Assembly (NCBI RefSeq): GCF_900640115.1
Contig: NZ_CAAAIW010000024.1
Coordinates: 1-49,807, forward strand
DNA from: Legionella yabuuchiae
GTDB lineage: Bacteria > Pseudomonadota > Gammaproteobacteria > Legionellales > Legionellaceae
Length of the DNA: 49,807 nt
Reading direction: 5' to 3'
Part shown: positions 27,405 through 37,436 of the stretch, one piece after another
How the letters are laid out: each line of letters begins with the position of its first letter
Numbering within the stretch: position 1 is the first letter of the stretch
The notes under the pieces: model-generated
What the model was told of the DNA's origin: nothing
The model's input: the letters and a program-made list of their open reading frames with translations, nothing else
Databases searched by the model: none
Program-made: the position numbers and the translations under genes

Positions 27405-28640
27405 TTGGATAAAGATGTATTAACCAAGCGAGCACTTGATTACCATGAGTTTCCCGTCCCCGGCAAACTCGAAGTACGTATAACGAAATCAACAAATTCT
27501 CAGGATGACTTATCCTTGGCTTATACCCCGGGAGTTGCTGAGCCTGTATTAGCGATCGCCGAGAATCAAGAGAATGCCTATCGTTTTACTTCCAAAGGCA
27601 ACTTGATCGCTGTTATGACAAATGGTACAGCAGTATTAGGGCTTGGCAATGTGGGTCCTTTAGCAAGTAAGCCCGTGATGGAAGGGAAAGCCGTATTGTT
27701 TAAACGCTTTGCTGGCATTGATGTATTTGATATTGAAATACAAGCCGAAGATTCTCAGGAATTTATTTCAACAGCGCGCAATATTGCTCCAACGTTTGGC
27801 GGCATCAATTTAGAAGATATTAAAGCGCCTGAATGTTTTGAAATTGAGCAAGCATTGACTGAACAAGTGAACATTCCTGTGTTTCATGATGATCAGCACG
27901 GTACAGCAATTGTAGTGGCAGCAGGCCTTTTAAATGCGTTAGAACTACAAAATAAATCGCTTTCTGAGGTAAGAATCGTTTGTATTGGTGCCGGTGCTGC
28001 AGGCATTGCTTCTATGCGCTTGCTGGTGGCGCTAGGCGCCGATAAAAATAAAATGCTTCTGTTAGACAGCAAAGGGGTGATTCACACAGGCAGGGATGAT
28101 TTGAATGCCTATAAATATGCTTTTGCTCGCGCCACCGATCGACGTACATTAGCGGACGCCTTGGTTGATGCAGACGTTTTTATTGGGGTAGCCAAGCCAG
28201 ATCTTTTGAATGCTGATTTGTTGAAATTAATGGCCCCTAAACCTGTGATTTTTGCTCTGTCGAACCCAAACCCAGAAATTCGACCTGAACTGGCTTTGAA
28301 AATATGCGATGACTTGATTATTGCAACGGGACGTAGTGATTATCCCAACCAGGTGAATAACGTTCTATGTTTTCCCTATATTTTCCGGGGCGCGTTGGAT
28401 GTTCGTGCAACACGTATCAATCAGGCGATGCAAATTGCAGCGGTTGAAGCGATACGCCAACTGGTTCATGAACCTGTTCCTGAAGAGGTAAAAGAGAATT
28501 ATCCTGGCGTTAAGGACTGGGAATTTGGCCCAAATTATATTATTCCGAAGCCTATTGATCCCCGTCTTCGCGAACGAGTATCCCAGGCTGTTGCTAATGC
28601 CGCCATTGCAAGTGGTGTTAGCCGTAAAGACGTCTTATAG
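27405..28640 (+). CDS. Malic enzyme, short type (MaeB-like without phosphotransacetylase domain)
   Basis: Decarboxylating malate dehydrogenase, 411 residues. LAYTPGVAEPVLAI, AVMTNGTAVLGLGNVGP, KRFAGIDVFDIEI, FHDDQHGTAIV, the dinucleotide-binding CIGAGAAGIASM and ALSNPNPEI are intact. E. coli MaeB has an extra ~330-residue phosphotransacetylase domain, absent here, so this is the minimal form. Cofactor preference (NAD or NADP) cannot be told. Start is TTG. An MFS pair follows after 47 bases, perhaps with its own expression. Second malic enzyme in the window beside maeA. Confidence 0.93.
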   Translation: MDKDVLTKRALDYHEFPVPGKLEVRITKSTNSQDDLSLAYTPGVAEPVLAIAENQENAYRFTSKGNLIAVMTNGTAVLGLGNVGPLASKPVMEGKAVLFKRFAGIDVFDIEIQAEDSQEFISTARNIAPTFGGINLEDIKAPECFEIEQALTEQVNIPVFHDDQHGTAIVVAAGLLNALELQNKSLSEVRIVCIGAGAAGIASMRLLVALGADKNKMLLLDSKGVIHTGRDDLNAYKYAFARATDRRTLADALVDADVFIGVAKPDLLNADLLKLMAPKPVIFALSNPNPEIRPELALKICDDLIIATGRSDYPNQVNNVLCFPYIFRGALDVRATRINQAMQIAAVEAIRQLVHEPVPEEVKENYPGVKDWEFGPNYIIPKPIDPRLRERVSQAVANAAIASGVSRKDVL

Positions 28641-28687
28641 TGTCAAATTAAAACGTATACTTAACCCAATCAGTTAAGGAGAATGTT

Positions 28688-29998
28688 TTGTCTAGCAATA
28701 AGAATAAAAATTATCACATCATCGCATGGCTGATATGCACGCTTGGTGCCATTTATTATGCGTATGAATATTTTTTGCGCATCGCACCCAGCGTGATGGA
28801 ACCCCAGCTTAGGAACCATTTTAACTTGTCTGCCAGTGGCTTTGGATTTTTATCGGCGTTTTATTATTACGCCTACGTTCCAATGCAATTACCGGTTGGT
28901 GTTTTAATGGATCGTTATGGTCCTCGTCGTTTATTGACGCTAGCGTGCCTATTATGCGTATTTGGAACCTTTTTGTTTGCAGGCACTACAGTATTCAGTG
29001 TTGCCGCTTCTGGACGTTTTTTAGTTGGTCTAGGCTCTTCTTTTGCGTTCGTAGGAGTGTTAAAATTAGCAACAATATGGCTTCCTGAAGATAAACTTGC
29101 CATGGTAGCTGGCATGGCGGCCGCATTGGGTACAATTGGCGCAATGATTGGTGATAATATTTTGGGAGCTATGGTATTTAATTTTGGTTGGCAACCTACG
29201 GTTTATATCACAGGATTCTTTGGTTTAGGTTTGACGATCGTGTTGTGGTTTGGAATAAAGGATAATAAACGTAAAACCCAAAAAAGAGAGACCCTAGACA
29301 GCTTTAAAAAGAATATGATTGATCTTGGGAATATCGCTAAAAATGGTCAGATTTGGATAAATGGGTTTTATGGTTGTCTTGTCTATTTACCTACCACCGT
29401 ATTCGCTGAACTATGGGGGATTCCTTATTTACGACACGCGTATGGTATGTCAGAAACGGAAGCCCATTTTGCAAACTCGCTGTTATTTTTAGGATTTACA
29501 ATTGGAGCACCTCTTATGGGGTATATATCGGATAGACTGCATCGACGAAAACCACCCATGATGATTGGTGCAAGTGGCGCTGCTTTGATTATGATGCTAA
29601 TAATCTATATGCCAAACATTAACTACTATACTTTGTATTTTTTGATGTTATTACTTGGAATTTTATATAGTGCTCAGGCGATTGTGTTTGCAGTTGGAAG
29701 AGAATTAAGCGCAAAAGAAGCGGCAGGAACGGCTATTGCCATGACCAATATGATTGTTATGATTGGCGCCATGTTCTTGCAACCTTTAGTTGGCGCATTA
29801 TTGGATTGGAGCTCACATCAACATATGATATCCGTTCCAACCGAAGGGTTGCTCCTAGATAAAATGAACCAATTTTATACGGCTGACGATTATCGGTTTG
29901 CCATGTCTATTATTCCTCTTGGGATTTTAATCGCAGCGATACTGACTCTGTTTTTAAGAGAAACTTATGCATCCTCAGACGCAAATACTAGACAATAA
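28688..29998 (+). CDS. MFS transporter
   Basis: Inner-membrane transporter, 436 residues, twelve predicted segments. Loop 2-3 is GVLMDRYGPRRLL, the usual MFS motif. The N-terminus LICTLGAIYYAYEYFLRIAP is a recurrent type in Legionella. TTG start with AAGGAG six bases ahead. The next transporter gene begins 32 bases before this one ends, so the two are translationally linked and may act as a pair. Substrate unknown. Confidence 0.87.
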   Translation: MSSNKNKNYHIIAWLICTLGAIYYAYEYFLRIAPSVMEPQLRNHFNLSASGFGFLSAFYYYAYVPMQLPVGVLMDRYGPRRLLTLACLLCVFGTFLFAGTTVFSVAASGRFLVGLGSSFAFVGVLKLATIWLPEDKLAMVAGMAAALGTIGAMIGDNILGAMVFNFGWQPTVYITGFFGLGLTIVLWFGIKDNKRKTQKRETLDSFKKNMIDLGNIAKNGQIWINGFYGCLVYLPTTVFAELWGIPYLRHAYGMSETEAHFANSLLFLGFTIGAPLMGYISDRLHRRKPPMMIGASGAALIMMLIIYMPNINYYTLYFLMLLLGILYSAQAIVFAVGRELSAKEAAGTAIAMTNMIVMIGAMFLQPLVGALLDWSSHQHMISVPTEGLLLDKMNQFYTADDYRFAMSIIPLGILIAAILTLFLRETYASSDANTRQ

Positions 29999-31250
29999 AC
30001 TTACCGGATTTAAATTATCCTTTGGTTACTTGGTTTGTACGATTGGAGCAATTTTTTATTGCTACGAATTTCTTTTACGTATCATTCCTGGCGCCTTGCA
30101 AAGTGAATTGAGCGCGGCGTTTGGGCATATTTCGGCATCAACTTTTGGTCAGTTATCTGCTTTTTACTATTTTGCCTACTCGCCCATGCAATTACCCGTC
30201 GGTCTATTAATGGATCGATTTGGTCCGCGTCGACTACTAACCTTTGCCTGTTTAAGCTGTACGCTTGGCTCGTTTATGTTTACTTTTTCCTCTTCGATGA
30301 TGATTGCAGGATGTGGTCGGTTTTTAGTTGGTTTTGGATCTTCGTTTGCGTTTGTTGGCGTTTTATCGCTTGCAACCTATTGGTTGCCACGCAAGTATTT
30401 TTCACTGGTTGCGGGCTTAATTACGACGTTAGGGATGCTTGGCCTTGTTTATGGTGAAGTGAAACTTACGGAAATGGCCATTAATGTTGGGTTACAGCCA
30501 GTGTTGTTTTCTATGGTTATATTTGGCGCCATACTTTCTGTATTTATCTTTTTTATCGTTCGTGATGGCCCTGGAGCACGGCAAGTAAAAAGTTTACCTT
30601 GGCCAGAGTTTTGCAGAGACGTTGTTAAGGTTTTGACTTCAGGAGAGGTTTGGCTAATTGGATTTGCGGCGGCTTGTTTATATACCTCACTGTCTGTTTT
30701 TGGTGAGCTTTGGGGTAAGACTTATTTAGAACAAGCCCATAACTTAACTAAAGTCCAAGCTGCGAAAACAATTTCCGCATTATTCTTAGGGTGGGCTGTT
30801 GGAGCCCCGGTGGCTGGGTTGATCTCTGATATAAGCGGGCGAAGAGTATTATCCTTGGTTGTTGGTGCTGTGATGTCATTGGTTTGCATCAGTATTATTT
30901 TATATTGTCCTGGGCTTTCGTATGTTAGTTTAAATGCCTTAATGTTCTTATATGGTCTATTCAGTTCAACGGAAATTATTGCTTTTATCATGGCTAAGGA
31001 AAACAGTGGAGCAAAGTTGACTGGTACGGTGTTTGCTGCGACCAATATGATTGTGACCCTAGGGGGGGTTATTTTTCAACCGTTGGTTGGTAAATTATTA
31101 GATACCTTTGGGGATGGTAAAATGATTAACGGTGAGCATATTTACACCGTCATTGATTATCAGGTGGCCTTGTCCATCCTGCCCTTATCGTTATTGATGG
31201 TCATGGTAGTGGCCTTCTTTTTAAAAGATCGTCACACCGCAATTGTTTAG
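29967..31250 (+). CDS. MFS transporter, overlapping the previous gene
   Basis: 427 residues with about twelve membrane segments. LVCTIGAIFYCYEFLLRIIP and GLLMDRFGPRRLL mirror the upstream gene, so they are tandem paralogues. The ATG at 29967 has AAGAGAAAC ahead and lies inside the upstream gene, a 32-base overlap in another frame. The stop overlaps the convergent dam gene by four bases. Substrate unknown. Confidence 0.87.
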   Translation: MHPQTQILDNKLTGFKLSFGYLVCTIGAIFYCYEFLLRIIPGALQSELSAAFGHISASTFGQLSAFYYFAYSPMQLPVGLLMDRFGPRRLLTFACLSCTLGSFMFTFSSSMMIAGCGRFLVGFGSSFAFVGVLSLATYWLPRKYFSLVAGLITTLGMLGLVYGEVKLTEMAINVGLQPVLFSMVIFGAILSVFIFFIVRDGPGARQVKSLPWPEFCRDVVKVLTSGEVWLIGFAAACLYTSLSVFGELWGKTYLEQAHNLTKVQAAKTISALFLGWAVGAPVAGLISDISGRRVLSLVVGAVMSLVCISIILYCPGLSYVSLNALMFLYGLFSSTEIIAFIMAKENSGAKLTGTVFAATNMIVTLGGVIFQPLVGKLLDTFGDGKMINGEHIYTVIDYQVALSILPLSLLMVMVVAFFLKDRHTAIV

Positions 31251-32053
31251 CGAAATATTGCCAACAATTCATTTACGTTCAACCGCTGGTTGCTTTTGCA
31301 GCTTATCGAGCGCCTTACTGGAAATGATTTGATTTCGCCGTGGCGATAATGATGACGTGTAAACTCTGTATCGTGATTTGAAATGATAACGGTAACCCCT
31401 AATTCAGCACTGTTCTCGGCAAGTTTCGCAAGAGTGATCTGCTCATACTCCCCAAACTGCTCTCCAACATAAGAGGTAAAATTACTGCCTTGGTTTAAAG
31501 GTGCATAAGGGGGGTCGCAATACACAATATCCCCTGGTTTGGCAAGCGTAAAGGTGTCGCGAAAATCGCGATGGATAAATCTTGCCTGCTGACTTTTATA
31601 AAAAAAATGCTCCATTTCCTGTAACGGAAAATAAGGTTTTAGGTAGCGTCCAAATGGAACGTTATAAACACCCTTTAAATTATAGCGACACAACCCATTA
31701 TAACCATGACGATTTAAGTACAAGAATAATGCTGCGCGCTGGCGAGAGTCGCTGCATTCATTAAACTGTTGACGCAAGAAGTAATATCGTTTTTTCTCAT
31801 TATTTTCGGGGGTGAATAGCTGCTTACAATAATTTATAAATGCAGAACCTTCTTTCTGGAGGTGAGTATAGAGTGCAATTAAATCACCATTTTCTTCGGC
31901 TAGAAGATATTCGTTATAATTTGCATTGAGGAATACTGCAGCTGAGCCAGCAAAGGGTTCAATCAACCTATTGGCTTTTGGTAGAACACTTAAAATAGCA
32001 TCTAGACAGCGATATTTATTCCCCGCCCATTTTAAAAAAGGTCGAGTTTTCAT
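31247..32053 (-). CDS. dam: DNA adenine methylase (Dam family, GATC type)
   Basis: N6-adenine methyltransferase, 268 residues, similar length to E. coli Dam. SAM-binding FLKWAGNKYR (residues 6-15), EPFAGSAAVFLN, catalytic DPPY (180-183) and NRHGYNGLCRYN in the target recognition region are those of orphan Dam. No restriction gene is adjacent, so it is an orphan enzyme, likely acting in mismatch repair or gene control. Last gene of the minus-strand group with two permeases and an OmpA lipoprotein, 30 bases from the nearest permease. Confidence 0.92.
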   Translation of the reverse strand: MKTRPFLKWAGNKYRCLDAILSVLPKANRLIEPFAGSAAVFLNANYNEYLLAEENGDLIALYTHLQKEGSAFINYCKQLFTPENNEKKRYYFLRQQFNECSDSRQRAALFLYLNRHGYNGLCRYNLKGVYNVPFGRYLKPYFPLQEMEHFFYKSQQARFIHRDFRDTFTLAKPGDIVYCDPPYAPLNQGSNFTSYVGEQFGEYEQITLAKLAENSAELGVTVIISNHDTEFTRHHYRHGEIKSFPVRRSISCKSNQRLNVNELLAIFR

Positions 32054-32083
32054 ATATAGGAACTCGCTGAGCCCGTTAGAAAT

Positions 32084-33274
32084 TTATCCATATTGCCAAG
32101 CAACAATTAATAAGATAGCTGCGGTACATCCGATTACAGTTAGAGCAAAATTTCCTCCAGGAATAAAAATAAGAGAATTATCACTTTTTTTTCTTCCGCG
32201 CCAGGCCATAACCACTGGAAGCAACAACAACAATAACACACAGCAAACACCAGCGTAGTTAAACGCTTTTAAGTATATTCCTGGGTTAATTAGTACCACA
32301 ACAAGTGGAGGAATAAAGGTTAAGGCAAGCGTTAACTTGCCTTGAAATCCGCCTTTTTTAAGTTTTAATCCATCAGCAAGAAAGTCAAATAAACCAAGAG
32401 AAACGCCTAATAAGGCAGTAACCATGCAAATGGAAGTAAAAAAACTAAAAAAAGCAGTAATCCAACTGCTGTGTAGTGAATCGCTTAGGGCTTGGGTTAA
32501 TCCGCTGGTTGCATGATCACTTTGCATCAATGCAATGAGCCCATGGCTTCCATTGCGCTCCACAACACCCATAATGACCGCTTCCCATACGATATAACAC
32601 ACTAAGGGAATAAGTGACCCGTAGATGATGACTTTACGTAAGGCAGGGATGTCGTCATTAAAATATTCTCTGAGGCTAGGTACGATGGAAGCAAAACCAA
32701 ATGAGGAGACCAGAATCATTAAACTGCTTGTTATTGCAGACAGCGAACCACCTTGCCAGGACGCTGGATGAACATGAGGACTGATAATCACTATCAAGAG
32801 TAAATAGACCCCTAGTTTTCCAATCATGAGTCCACGATTCACATAATCTACCGCTCGAATCCCGTGGTAAATAACCAAACTGAATATAAGTGTGTAAGTC
32901 ACGGAGGTAATCCATGTAGGAAGATTGAGATGCGCACTCTGTAATAGCGCATTTAATACATCACTGCCACCAGAGATATAAGCAGCAAGCAAAGTATAAA
33001 GAAGAAAGAGATAAGTAACCCAGGCAATAATTTGGCCAGGCAAACCAAGGGTTTCACGAGCCATGGAGACCATATTACTGCCAGCAGGAAGTCTTAAGTT
33101 TACTTCTAAAATTAATAACGCTCCTGCGGTCATAATGAGCCAGCAGGTGAATAAGAAAAAAATAGAGTTGGTCATGCCCGTTGCTGCCGTGGAAACCGGA
33201 AGCGCAAGCATGCCCCCGCCGATTGAGGTGCCAATAATAAGTAGGATACCGCCAATAGTTTTAGAGTTCAGCAC
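32084..33274 (-). CDS. Aromatic amino acid permease (HAAAP family, Mtr/TyrP-like)
   Basis: Inner-membrane proton symporter for tyrosine or tryptophan, 396 residues with about eleven segments. The N-terminal GGILLIIGTSIGGGMLALPV is the family signature, followed by NLRLPAGSNMVSMARETLG. GTG start without a clear ribosome-binding site. Directly behind a close paralogue, 71 bases apart. Which aromatic acid each imports is unclear. Legionella uses amino acids as main carbon source, and a diverged HPPD-like gene is in this window, so tyrosine uptake would fit. Confidence 0.87.
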   Translation of the reverse strand: MLNSKTIGGILLIIGTSIGGGMLALPVSTAATGMTNSIFFLFTCWLIMTAGALLILEVNLRLPAGSNMVSMARETLGLPGQIIAWVTYLFLLYTLLAAYISGGSDVLNALLQSAHLNLPTWITSVTYTLIFSLVIYHGIRAVDYVNRGLMIGKLGVYLLLIVIISPHVHPASWQGGSLSAITSSLMILVSSFGFASIVPSLREYFNDDIPALRKVIIYGSLIPLVCYIVWEAVIMGVVERNGSHGLIALMQSDHATSGLTQALSDSLHSSWITAFFSFFTSICMVTALLGVSLGLFDFLADGLKLKKGGFQGKLTLALTFIPPLVVVLINPGIYLKAFNYAGVCCVLLLLLLPVVMAWRGRKKSDNSLIFIPGGNFALTVIGCTAAILLIVAWQYG

Positions 33275-33345
33275 AGATATTCAACAGTTCAAAAATTATA
33301 CAGCATGATACAATAAAAACCCATATTGCGTCAATCCTATCTTGG

Positions 33346-34521
33346 TTACATGGCCATGAGAATCAAAATAAAGGAACTTACTATAACCAAAAGCTGGGTA
33401 ATTTTGCCACCAGGAACGACAAAGCCAGGGTTAAAATGCTTTCGACCGAAAAAAGACATCAGGGCAGGTAAAAGCAATAATAATATCACGCATAAAAAAC
33501 CTGCGTAGTTTAACGCTTGAATATACGCCCCGGGGTAATAAATTACAATGAGTAATGGCGGCAAAAAAGTTAATAAAAATAAACCAAGCCCTTCTTTACC
33601 TTTCTGAGCTAATTTCAAGCCATCTCCTAAAAAGCTGATCAAACATAAAGAGACGCCTAGAAATGCCGTTAACATACAGATGGATGTGAAAAAATTAAAT
33701 GTAGAGCTGATGATGTCGTTATCTACGGTGGTTGAGAGCATACGAGCTAATGTACTGGTAGCATGGGGGTCTTGCATTAAACTGGCAAGGCCTTGCTCAC
33801 CCTGAGAAGGCAAAGTCCCCATAATTACGGCATCCCAAGCAATGTAGCAAAATAAGGGAATTAACGAGCCAAACAATATCAGTTTTCTTAACGCTTTAAT
33901 GTCGTCATTAAAGTATACACGGAGGTTTGGAACAATGATGGCAAAACCAAATGACGTGATTAATATCATGATGGTGCTTGTGATGTGATGGAGTTCACCG
34001 CTTTTAAAGTTTTTTACGTTTGCATAGGGAGCAATTAAAAAAACAAGCAAAAAATAAGCGCCTAACTTAGCAAACATTAAAACGCGATTAAACAAATCAA
34101 CTTTCCGAATGCCGCTGTAAACCACTAATCCGAATGAAGCCGTGAATAGAACCGTTAATATCCACGGGGCAATGTGAATATCAATGAGTTTAAATAATCC
34201 GCCTAAAACGTCCGCCCCACCTGAAATGTATGCAGACAATAATGCGTAGAGTAATAAAAGATAACTAATCCAAGCCGTGAATAAACCAGGTTTGCCAAGC
34301 GTTGCTGCCGCCATGGAAACCATATTCTTTCCAGAGGGGAGGTATAGATTAACTTCTAAAATGAAAAATGCCCCCAAGGTCATGACAATCCAGCATAAGA
34401 ATAAGAACAGAGAGGATTGCCAAAAGCCCGTTGCCGCGTTTGCAATAGGCAAAGCTAGCATGCCGCCACCAATCGAGGTACCTACAATGAGAAGAATTCC
34501 ACCTATAAACCTGGACAGCAT
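33346..34521 (-). CDS. Aromatic amino acid permease, paralogue
   Basis: 391 residues, same family as the downstream gene: GGILLIVGTSIGGGMLALPI at the N-terminus, NLYLPSGKNMVSMAAATLG, then about ten further membrane segments. The ATG start is clear. Sequence similarity to its neighbour runs along the whole protein, so the pair arose by tandem duplication but is already well diverged. Likely tyrosine/tryptophan symporter; specificity not assigned. Confidence 0.87.
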   Translation of the reverse strand: MLSRFIGGILLIVGTSIGGGMLALPIANAATGFWQSSLFLFLCWIVMTLGAFFILEVNLYLPSGKNMVSMAAATLGKPGLFTAWISYLLLLYALLSAYISGGADVLGGLFKLIDIHIAPWILTVLFTASFGLVVYSGIRKVDLFNRVLMFAKLGAYFLLVFLIAPYANVKNFKSGELHHITSTIMILITSFGFAIIVPNLRVYFNDDIKALRKLILFGSLIPLFCYIAWDAVIMGTLPSQGEQGLASLMQDPHATSTLARMLSTTVDNDIISSTFNFFTSICMLTAFLGVSLCLISFLGDGLKLAQKGKEGLGLFLLTFLPPLLIVIYYPGAYIQALNYAGFLCVILLLLLPALMSFFGRKHFNPGFVVPGGKITQLLVIVSSFILILMAM

Positions 34522-34592
34522 TAGAATCGTTTGTTATGGCCGAAAAGCGATGATAGCAAAACGATTTACTGTAGACAAATCTAACGCGTTGC

Positions 34593-35330
34593 CTATTTTG
34601 TTCGCCCAAATTTAGAGGGCATCCGTTTTGTTGGAGTGATGCATGCAAGGGTTTTGGCTTGAGTGCTCGGGGCTCCTTGCCATTGCAATTCTAAGCGGCG
34701 ATTAAAAGCACTGCCGCGAATCAAGTCATTATCGCCCACAGGATATTTATCTTCATACCCTTCAGGATGTAACCGATAGGCTTGTATTCCATTTGCCCAC
34801 AAAAAGGTAATCATGGCTTCGGCACGGGATTGTGTTAATTTTCGTTTATGTTCTCTAGAACCTACATCATCCGTGAATCCGGCCACATAAATGGGAGTGC
34901 AAGGATAAAATTTTAGTAGCCGAACGATTGCATTCAAACCCGGATAAGCAAGATCGTTAATTCTAGGACTGTCAAAGTAAAAATAGGTATCAGTGGGAAC
35001 GACCAGTGTTTCAATATCCCCATATTTGATATATTGCATATCGCATCGCGTTAAATCTTTAATGATTTGCGGTTTTTGGGTTAACTGATAAGCGGCTAAC
35101 GAGCCAGATACGCCACCAATGATGGCCCCCGCCCCAGCGCTGCTGACGATAGAACCAGCGATTGCACCAACGGCAGCCCCCCAAGTCGCACCAGCAAAGG
35201 TATATTTTACTCCACGATGATCATCGCGAAAATTATTGTATGGTGGCTGGAAGCGTTGTAAGCAGCCACACAACAAGGCCGTGGAGACAGCCAAGCAGGT
35301 CAATCGTCTGGCATCAATCCAAAATGGCAT
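34593..35330 (-). CDS. OmpA-type peptidoglycan-binding lipoprotein
   Basis: Exported 245-residue lipoprotein (lipobox LLCGC, Cys23). Residues ~45-90 are a Gly/Ala-rich glycine-zipper stretch (GAAVGAIAGSIVSSAGAGAI) that may sit in a membrane. Residues ~115-225 form an OmpA C-terminal domain with YVAGFTDDVGSREHKRKLTQ and SRAEAMITFLWANGI, including the Asp and Arg that bind diaminopimelate. It diverges from tssJ across a 300-base gap. TssL in this locus lacks its own OmpA-like domain, so this protein may serve as the separate anchor (TagL-like role); that is inference. Other roles as a general OmpA-like stress protein are possible. Confidence 0.85.
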   Translation of the reverse strand: MPFWIDARRLTCLAVSTALLCGCLQRFQPPYNNFRDDHRGVKYTFAGATWGAAVGAIAGSIVSSAGAGAIIGGVSGSLAAYQLTQKPQIIKDLTRCDMQYIKYGDIETLVVPTDTYFYFDSPRINDLAYPGLNAIVRLLKFYPCTPIYVAGFTDDVGSREHKRKLTQSRAEAMITFLWANGIQAYRLHPEGYEDKYPVGDNDLIRGSAFNRRLELQWQGAPSTQAKTLACITPTKRMPSKFGRTK

Positions 35331-35630
35331 TTCAACTCCTGTATTCGATTCATCACACCATTATTAAGGATTGCAAAAAATTTCGCAATCAGCACTTGAG
35401 ATTTAGAAATGGCGATGGTAACTTACGAACCTCTTAGTTGGGGCGAGTTAAACATCTTTTTTTAACGAGGAAAGCCCCTAAATTCATCCAACCGAATTTG
35501 TAAACAATAGGAAATTTATATGGAAATCTACCTTAATCCCCAGAATTCTCTTAAATCCCTAACATGGGTTTATCACCTGTTTATGCACTAAAACGAATCA
35601 AGTTCAAACCTTAACAAGGAAGTCTTTAAG
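35331..35630. other. Intergenic region between ompA-like and tssJ genes
   Basis: About 300 bases without a gene, carrying promoters for both directions by position. It is A/T-rich. I see no canonical -35/-10 pair, sigma-54 site or strong palindrome. AAGGA precedes the tssJ ATG. Confidence 0.6.
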
Positions 35631-36083
35631 ATGAAAAATCGCTTTCTAACGCTATGCGTTTTATCTATTTTATTGTGTTCTTGCGCCTCAGTAATGCACC
35701 CACCCATTCGAATGCAGGTATCAGCCACCAAGCAATTAAATCGGGATAACGCCGGTCAGTCTCTCCCTGTAAGAATTAAAATTTATCAATTAAGTGATCC
35801 AACACTGTTTAGAGAAGCCACCTTTCGACAATTATGGAAACAGGATGTTCAGGTTTTGGGAGCAACGTTGCTGGAGAAAAAAGAACTCACACTGAATCCT
35901 GGAGAACGTGAATCGATCAAAATGATCCCTAAGGAACAAGCGGAATATCTAGCCGTTGTTGGCCTGTTTAGACATCCTGAAGGACAGCGATGGAAATCCT
36001 TAAAGTCCTTAATGGGTTCTGTGGGAACCTATCTAAAGCCTACGGTGATTATGGCTAACCAAAATTCAGTGGAGATTCAGTGA
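35631..36083 (+). CDS. tssJ: Type VI secretion outer-membrane lipoprotein TssJ
   Basis: Outer-membrane lipoprotein of the T6SS trans-envelope complex, 150 residues. Signal peptide with lipobox LLCSC (Cys18). The mature part has the TssJ pattern: SLPVRIKIYQLSDPTLFREATFRQLW, a LNPGERES turn, and YLAVVGLFRHPEGQRW. TssJ holds the periplasmic end of TssM. First gene of a four-gene operon; the tssK ATG overlaps its stop by one base. T4BSS loci of Legionella have IcmF and DotU but no TssJ, so this locus is of T6SS type. Confidence 0.88.
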   Translation: MKNRFLTLCVLSILLCSCASVMHPPIRMQVSATKQLNRDNAGQSLPVRIKIYQLSDPTLFREATFRQLWKQDVQVLGATLLEKKELTLNPGERESIKMIPKEQAEYLAVVGLFRHPEGQRWKSLKSLMGSVGTYLKPTVIMANQNSVEIQ

Positions 36084-37420
36084 TGCCATCGTATCGAAAG
36101 GTTATTTGGGCGGAAGGAATTCTACTTGGACAACAGCATTTTCAACTTTGGGATAATTTTCAGCATCATCAGCAGCGATTAATTCAAAATTACTCACATT
36201 CCTATAACTGGGGAATTGCTGTTCTAACCGTAGATGAGAGCTTTTTGCCGCAAAGGCAATTCCGTGTCAATCGCTGTGTGGCCTTATTGGAAGATGGGCG
36301 GTGGGTTGACTTTGATGATGCTTATGATGAGCCGTTAATGATTGAGCTGCCTAAGGAGCCTATTGCAAAACTTGATGTATATATAACTCTCTCAACTTCT
36401 GAAATGATAGATGGCTTAACGGGATATAATACGTCAATCCATCCAGCGTGGCTGGGGAAGTATGAGCGGGTAGCTGATCTATATGATTCCAGTAGAACAA
36501 GAGAAGTGTTGGTTGCTAAACAACATCTTCGTTTAACTCTGAACGAAGATCGCTTGGAACATGATGTTCGAATCAAAATTGCGGAACTTGAATACGATAC
36601 ACTTCAAGGATCTTACAAAACGTGCCAAAGCTATTGTCCACCATTATTACGACTTGGTGCTTCACCTTATATTAGCTCATGGATTTCTAGCTTTAAAAAC
36701 ACATTGCAACGTTACATTCATCAGTTAAATGCTCAAAAGGTAAAACATCAAGATTTACAAGGTTCGTTTGATTATCGGAATTTTATTTATTTTAATTTAA
36801 CGAAAACATTAACGACCTATTTTGCGCTTTTATCACAACTCCAAACCTTGCCATCCAAACATCCGTTTGAATTGTATGAAGTATGCATCGCCTTAATTGG
36901 AGAGTTATGGGGATATTTAGATAAACCCTTATCTGAGTCGCCATTGCCTTCCTACAATCAAAACGGTTTACATTATCTTTTCGACGAATTAAATCAGCGT
37001 TTTCTTACCATCCTGAAGCAAGTCATGCCTGCTAATACGTTGAACGTTGTTTTGCAAAGAATTTCTGAAACACGATTCGAATCAAATGAGTTAAGCCCAA
37101 CCGAACTCATGGCAAAGCAGTTTTGTTTGGCGGTTTTTCACGAAGAAATGACGGAAGGGCTTATTAAGAAAATTACGGCGCAAGTTAAAATTGCAGCCCC
37201 CTCACAACTGATGGATATTGTTCAAAGTTTTACTCAAGGAATTGATTTTCATTATTTAAATAAACCCATGAAAGAATTAATCACCAAGCGAAACTATCAT
37301 TATTTTGTCCTAAACAAGCAATCCGAGTTATGGGATGGTGTGTTATCGGAAAATAAGCTGGCATTGTTTGTTAGCCCTGATCTGGCTTTTATGCCATTTG
37401 AAATCATTTCTTACTCGTGA
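36083..37420 (+). CDS. tssK: Type VI secretion baseplate adaptor TssK
   Basis: Cytoplasmic protein of 445 residues that links the membrane complex to the phage-like baseplate. N-terminal VIWAEGILLGQQHFQLWDN is the TssK hallmark, and the protein continues with the shoulder-domain tract RVNRCVALLEDGRWVDFDDAYDEPL and the C-terminal head with FEIISYS. ATG at 36083 has GGAG eight bases ahead and overlaps the tssJ stop; a GTG one codon earlier is less likely. The partners TssE, TssF and TssG are absent from the window, so what TssK docks here is open. Confidence 0.9.
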   Translation: MPSYRKVIWAEGILLGQQHFQLWDNFQHHQQRLIQNYSHSYNWGIAVLTVDESFLPQRQFRVNRCVALLEDGRWVDFDDAYDEPLMIELPKEPIAKLDVYITLSTSEMIDGLTGYNTSIHPAWLGKYERVADLYDSSRTREVLVAKQHLRLTLNEDRLEHDVRIKIAELEYDTLQGSYKTCQSYCPPLLRLGASPYISSWISSFKNTLQRYIHQLNAQKVKHQDLQGSFDYRNFIYFNLTKTLTTYFALLSQLQTLPSKHPFELYEVCIALIGELWGYLDKPLSESPLPSYNQNGLHYLFDELNQRFLTILKQVMPANTLNVVLQRISETRFESNELSPTELMAKQFCLAVFHEEMTEGLIKKITAQVKIAAPSQLMDIVQSFTQGIDFHYLNKPMKELITKRNYHYFVLNKQSELWDGVLSENKLALFVSPDLAFMPFEIISYS

Positions 37421-37436
37421 ACAAGGATTTCTTGCG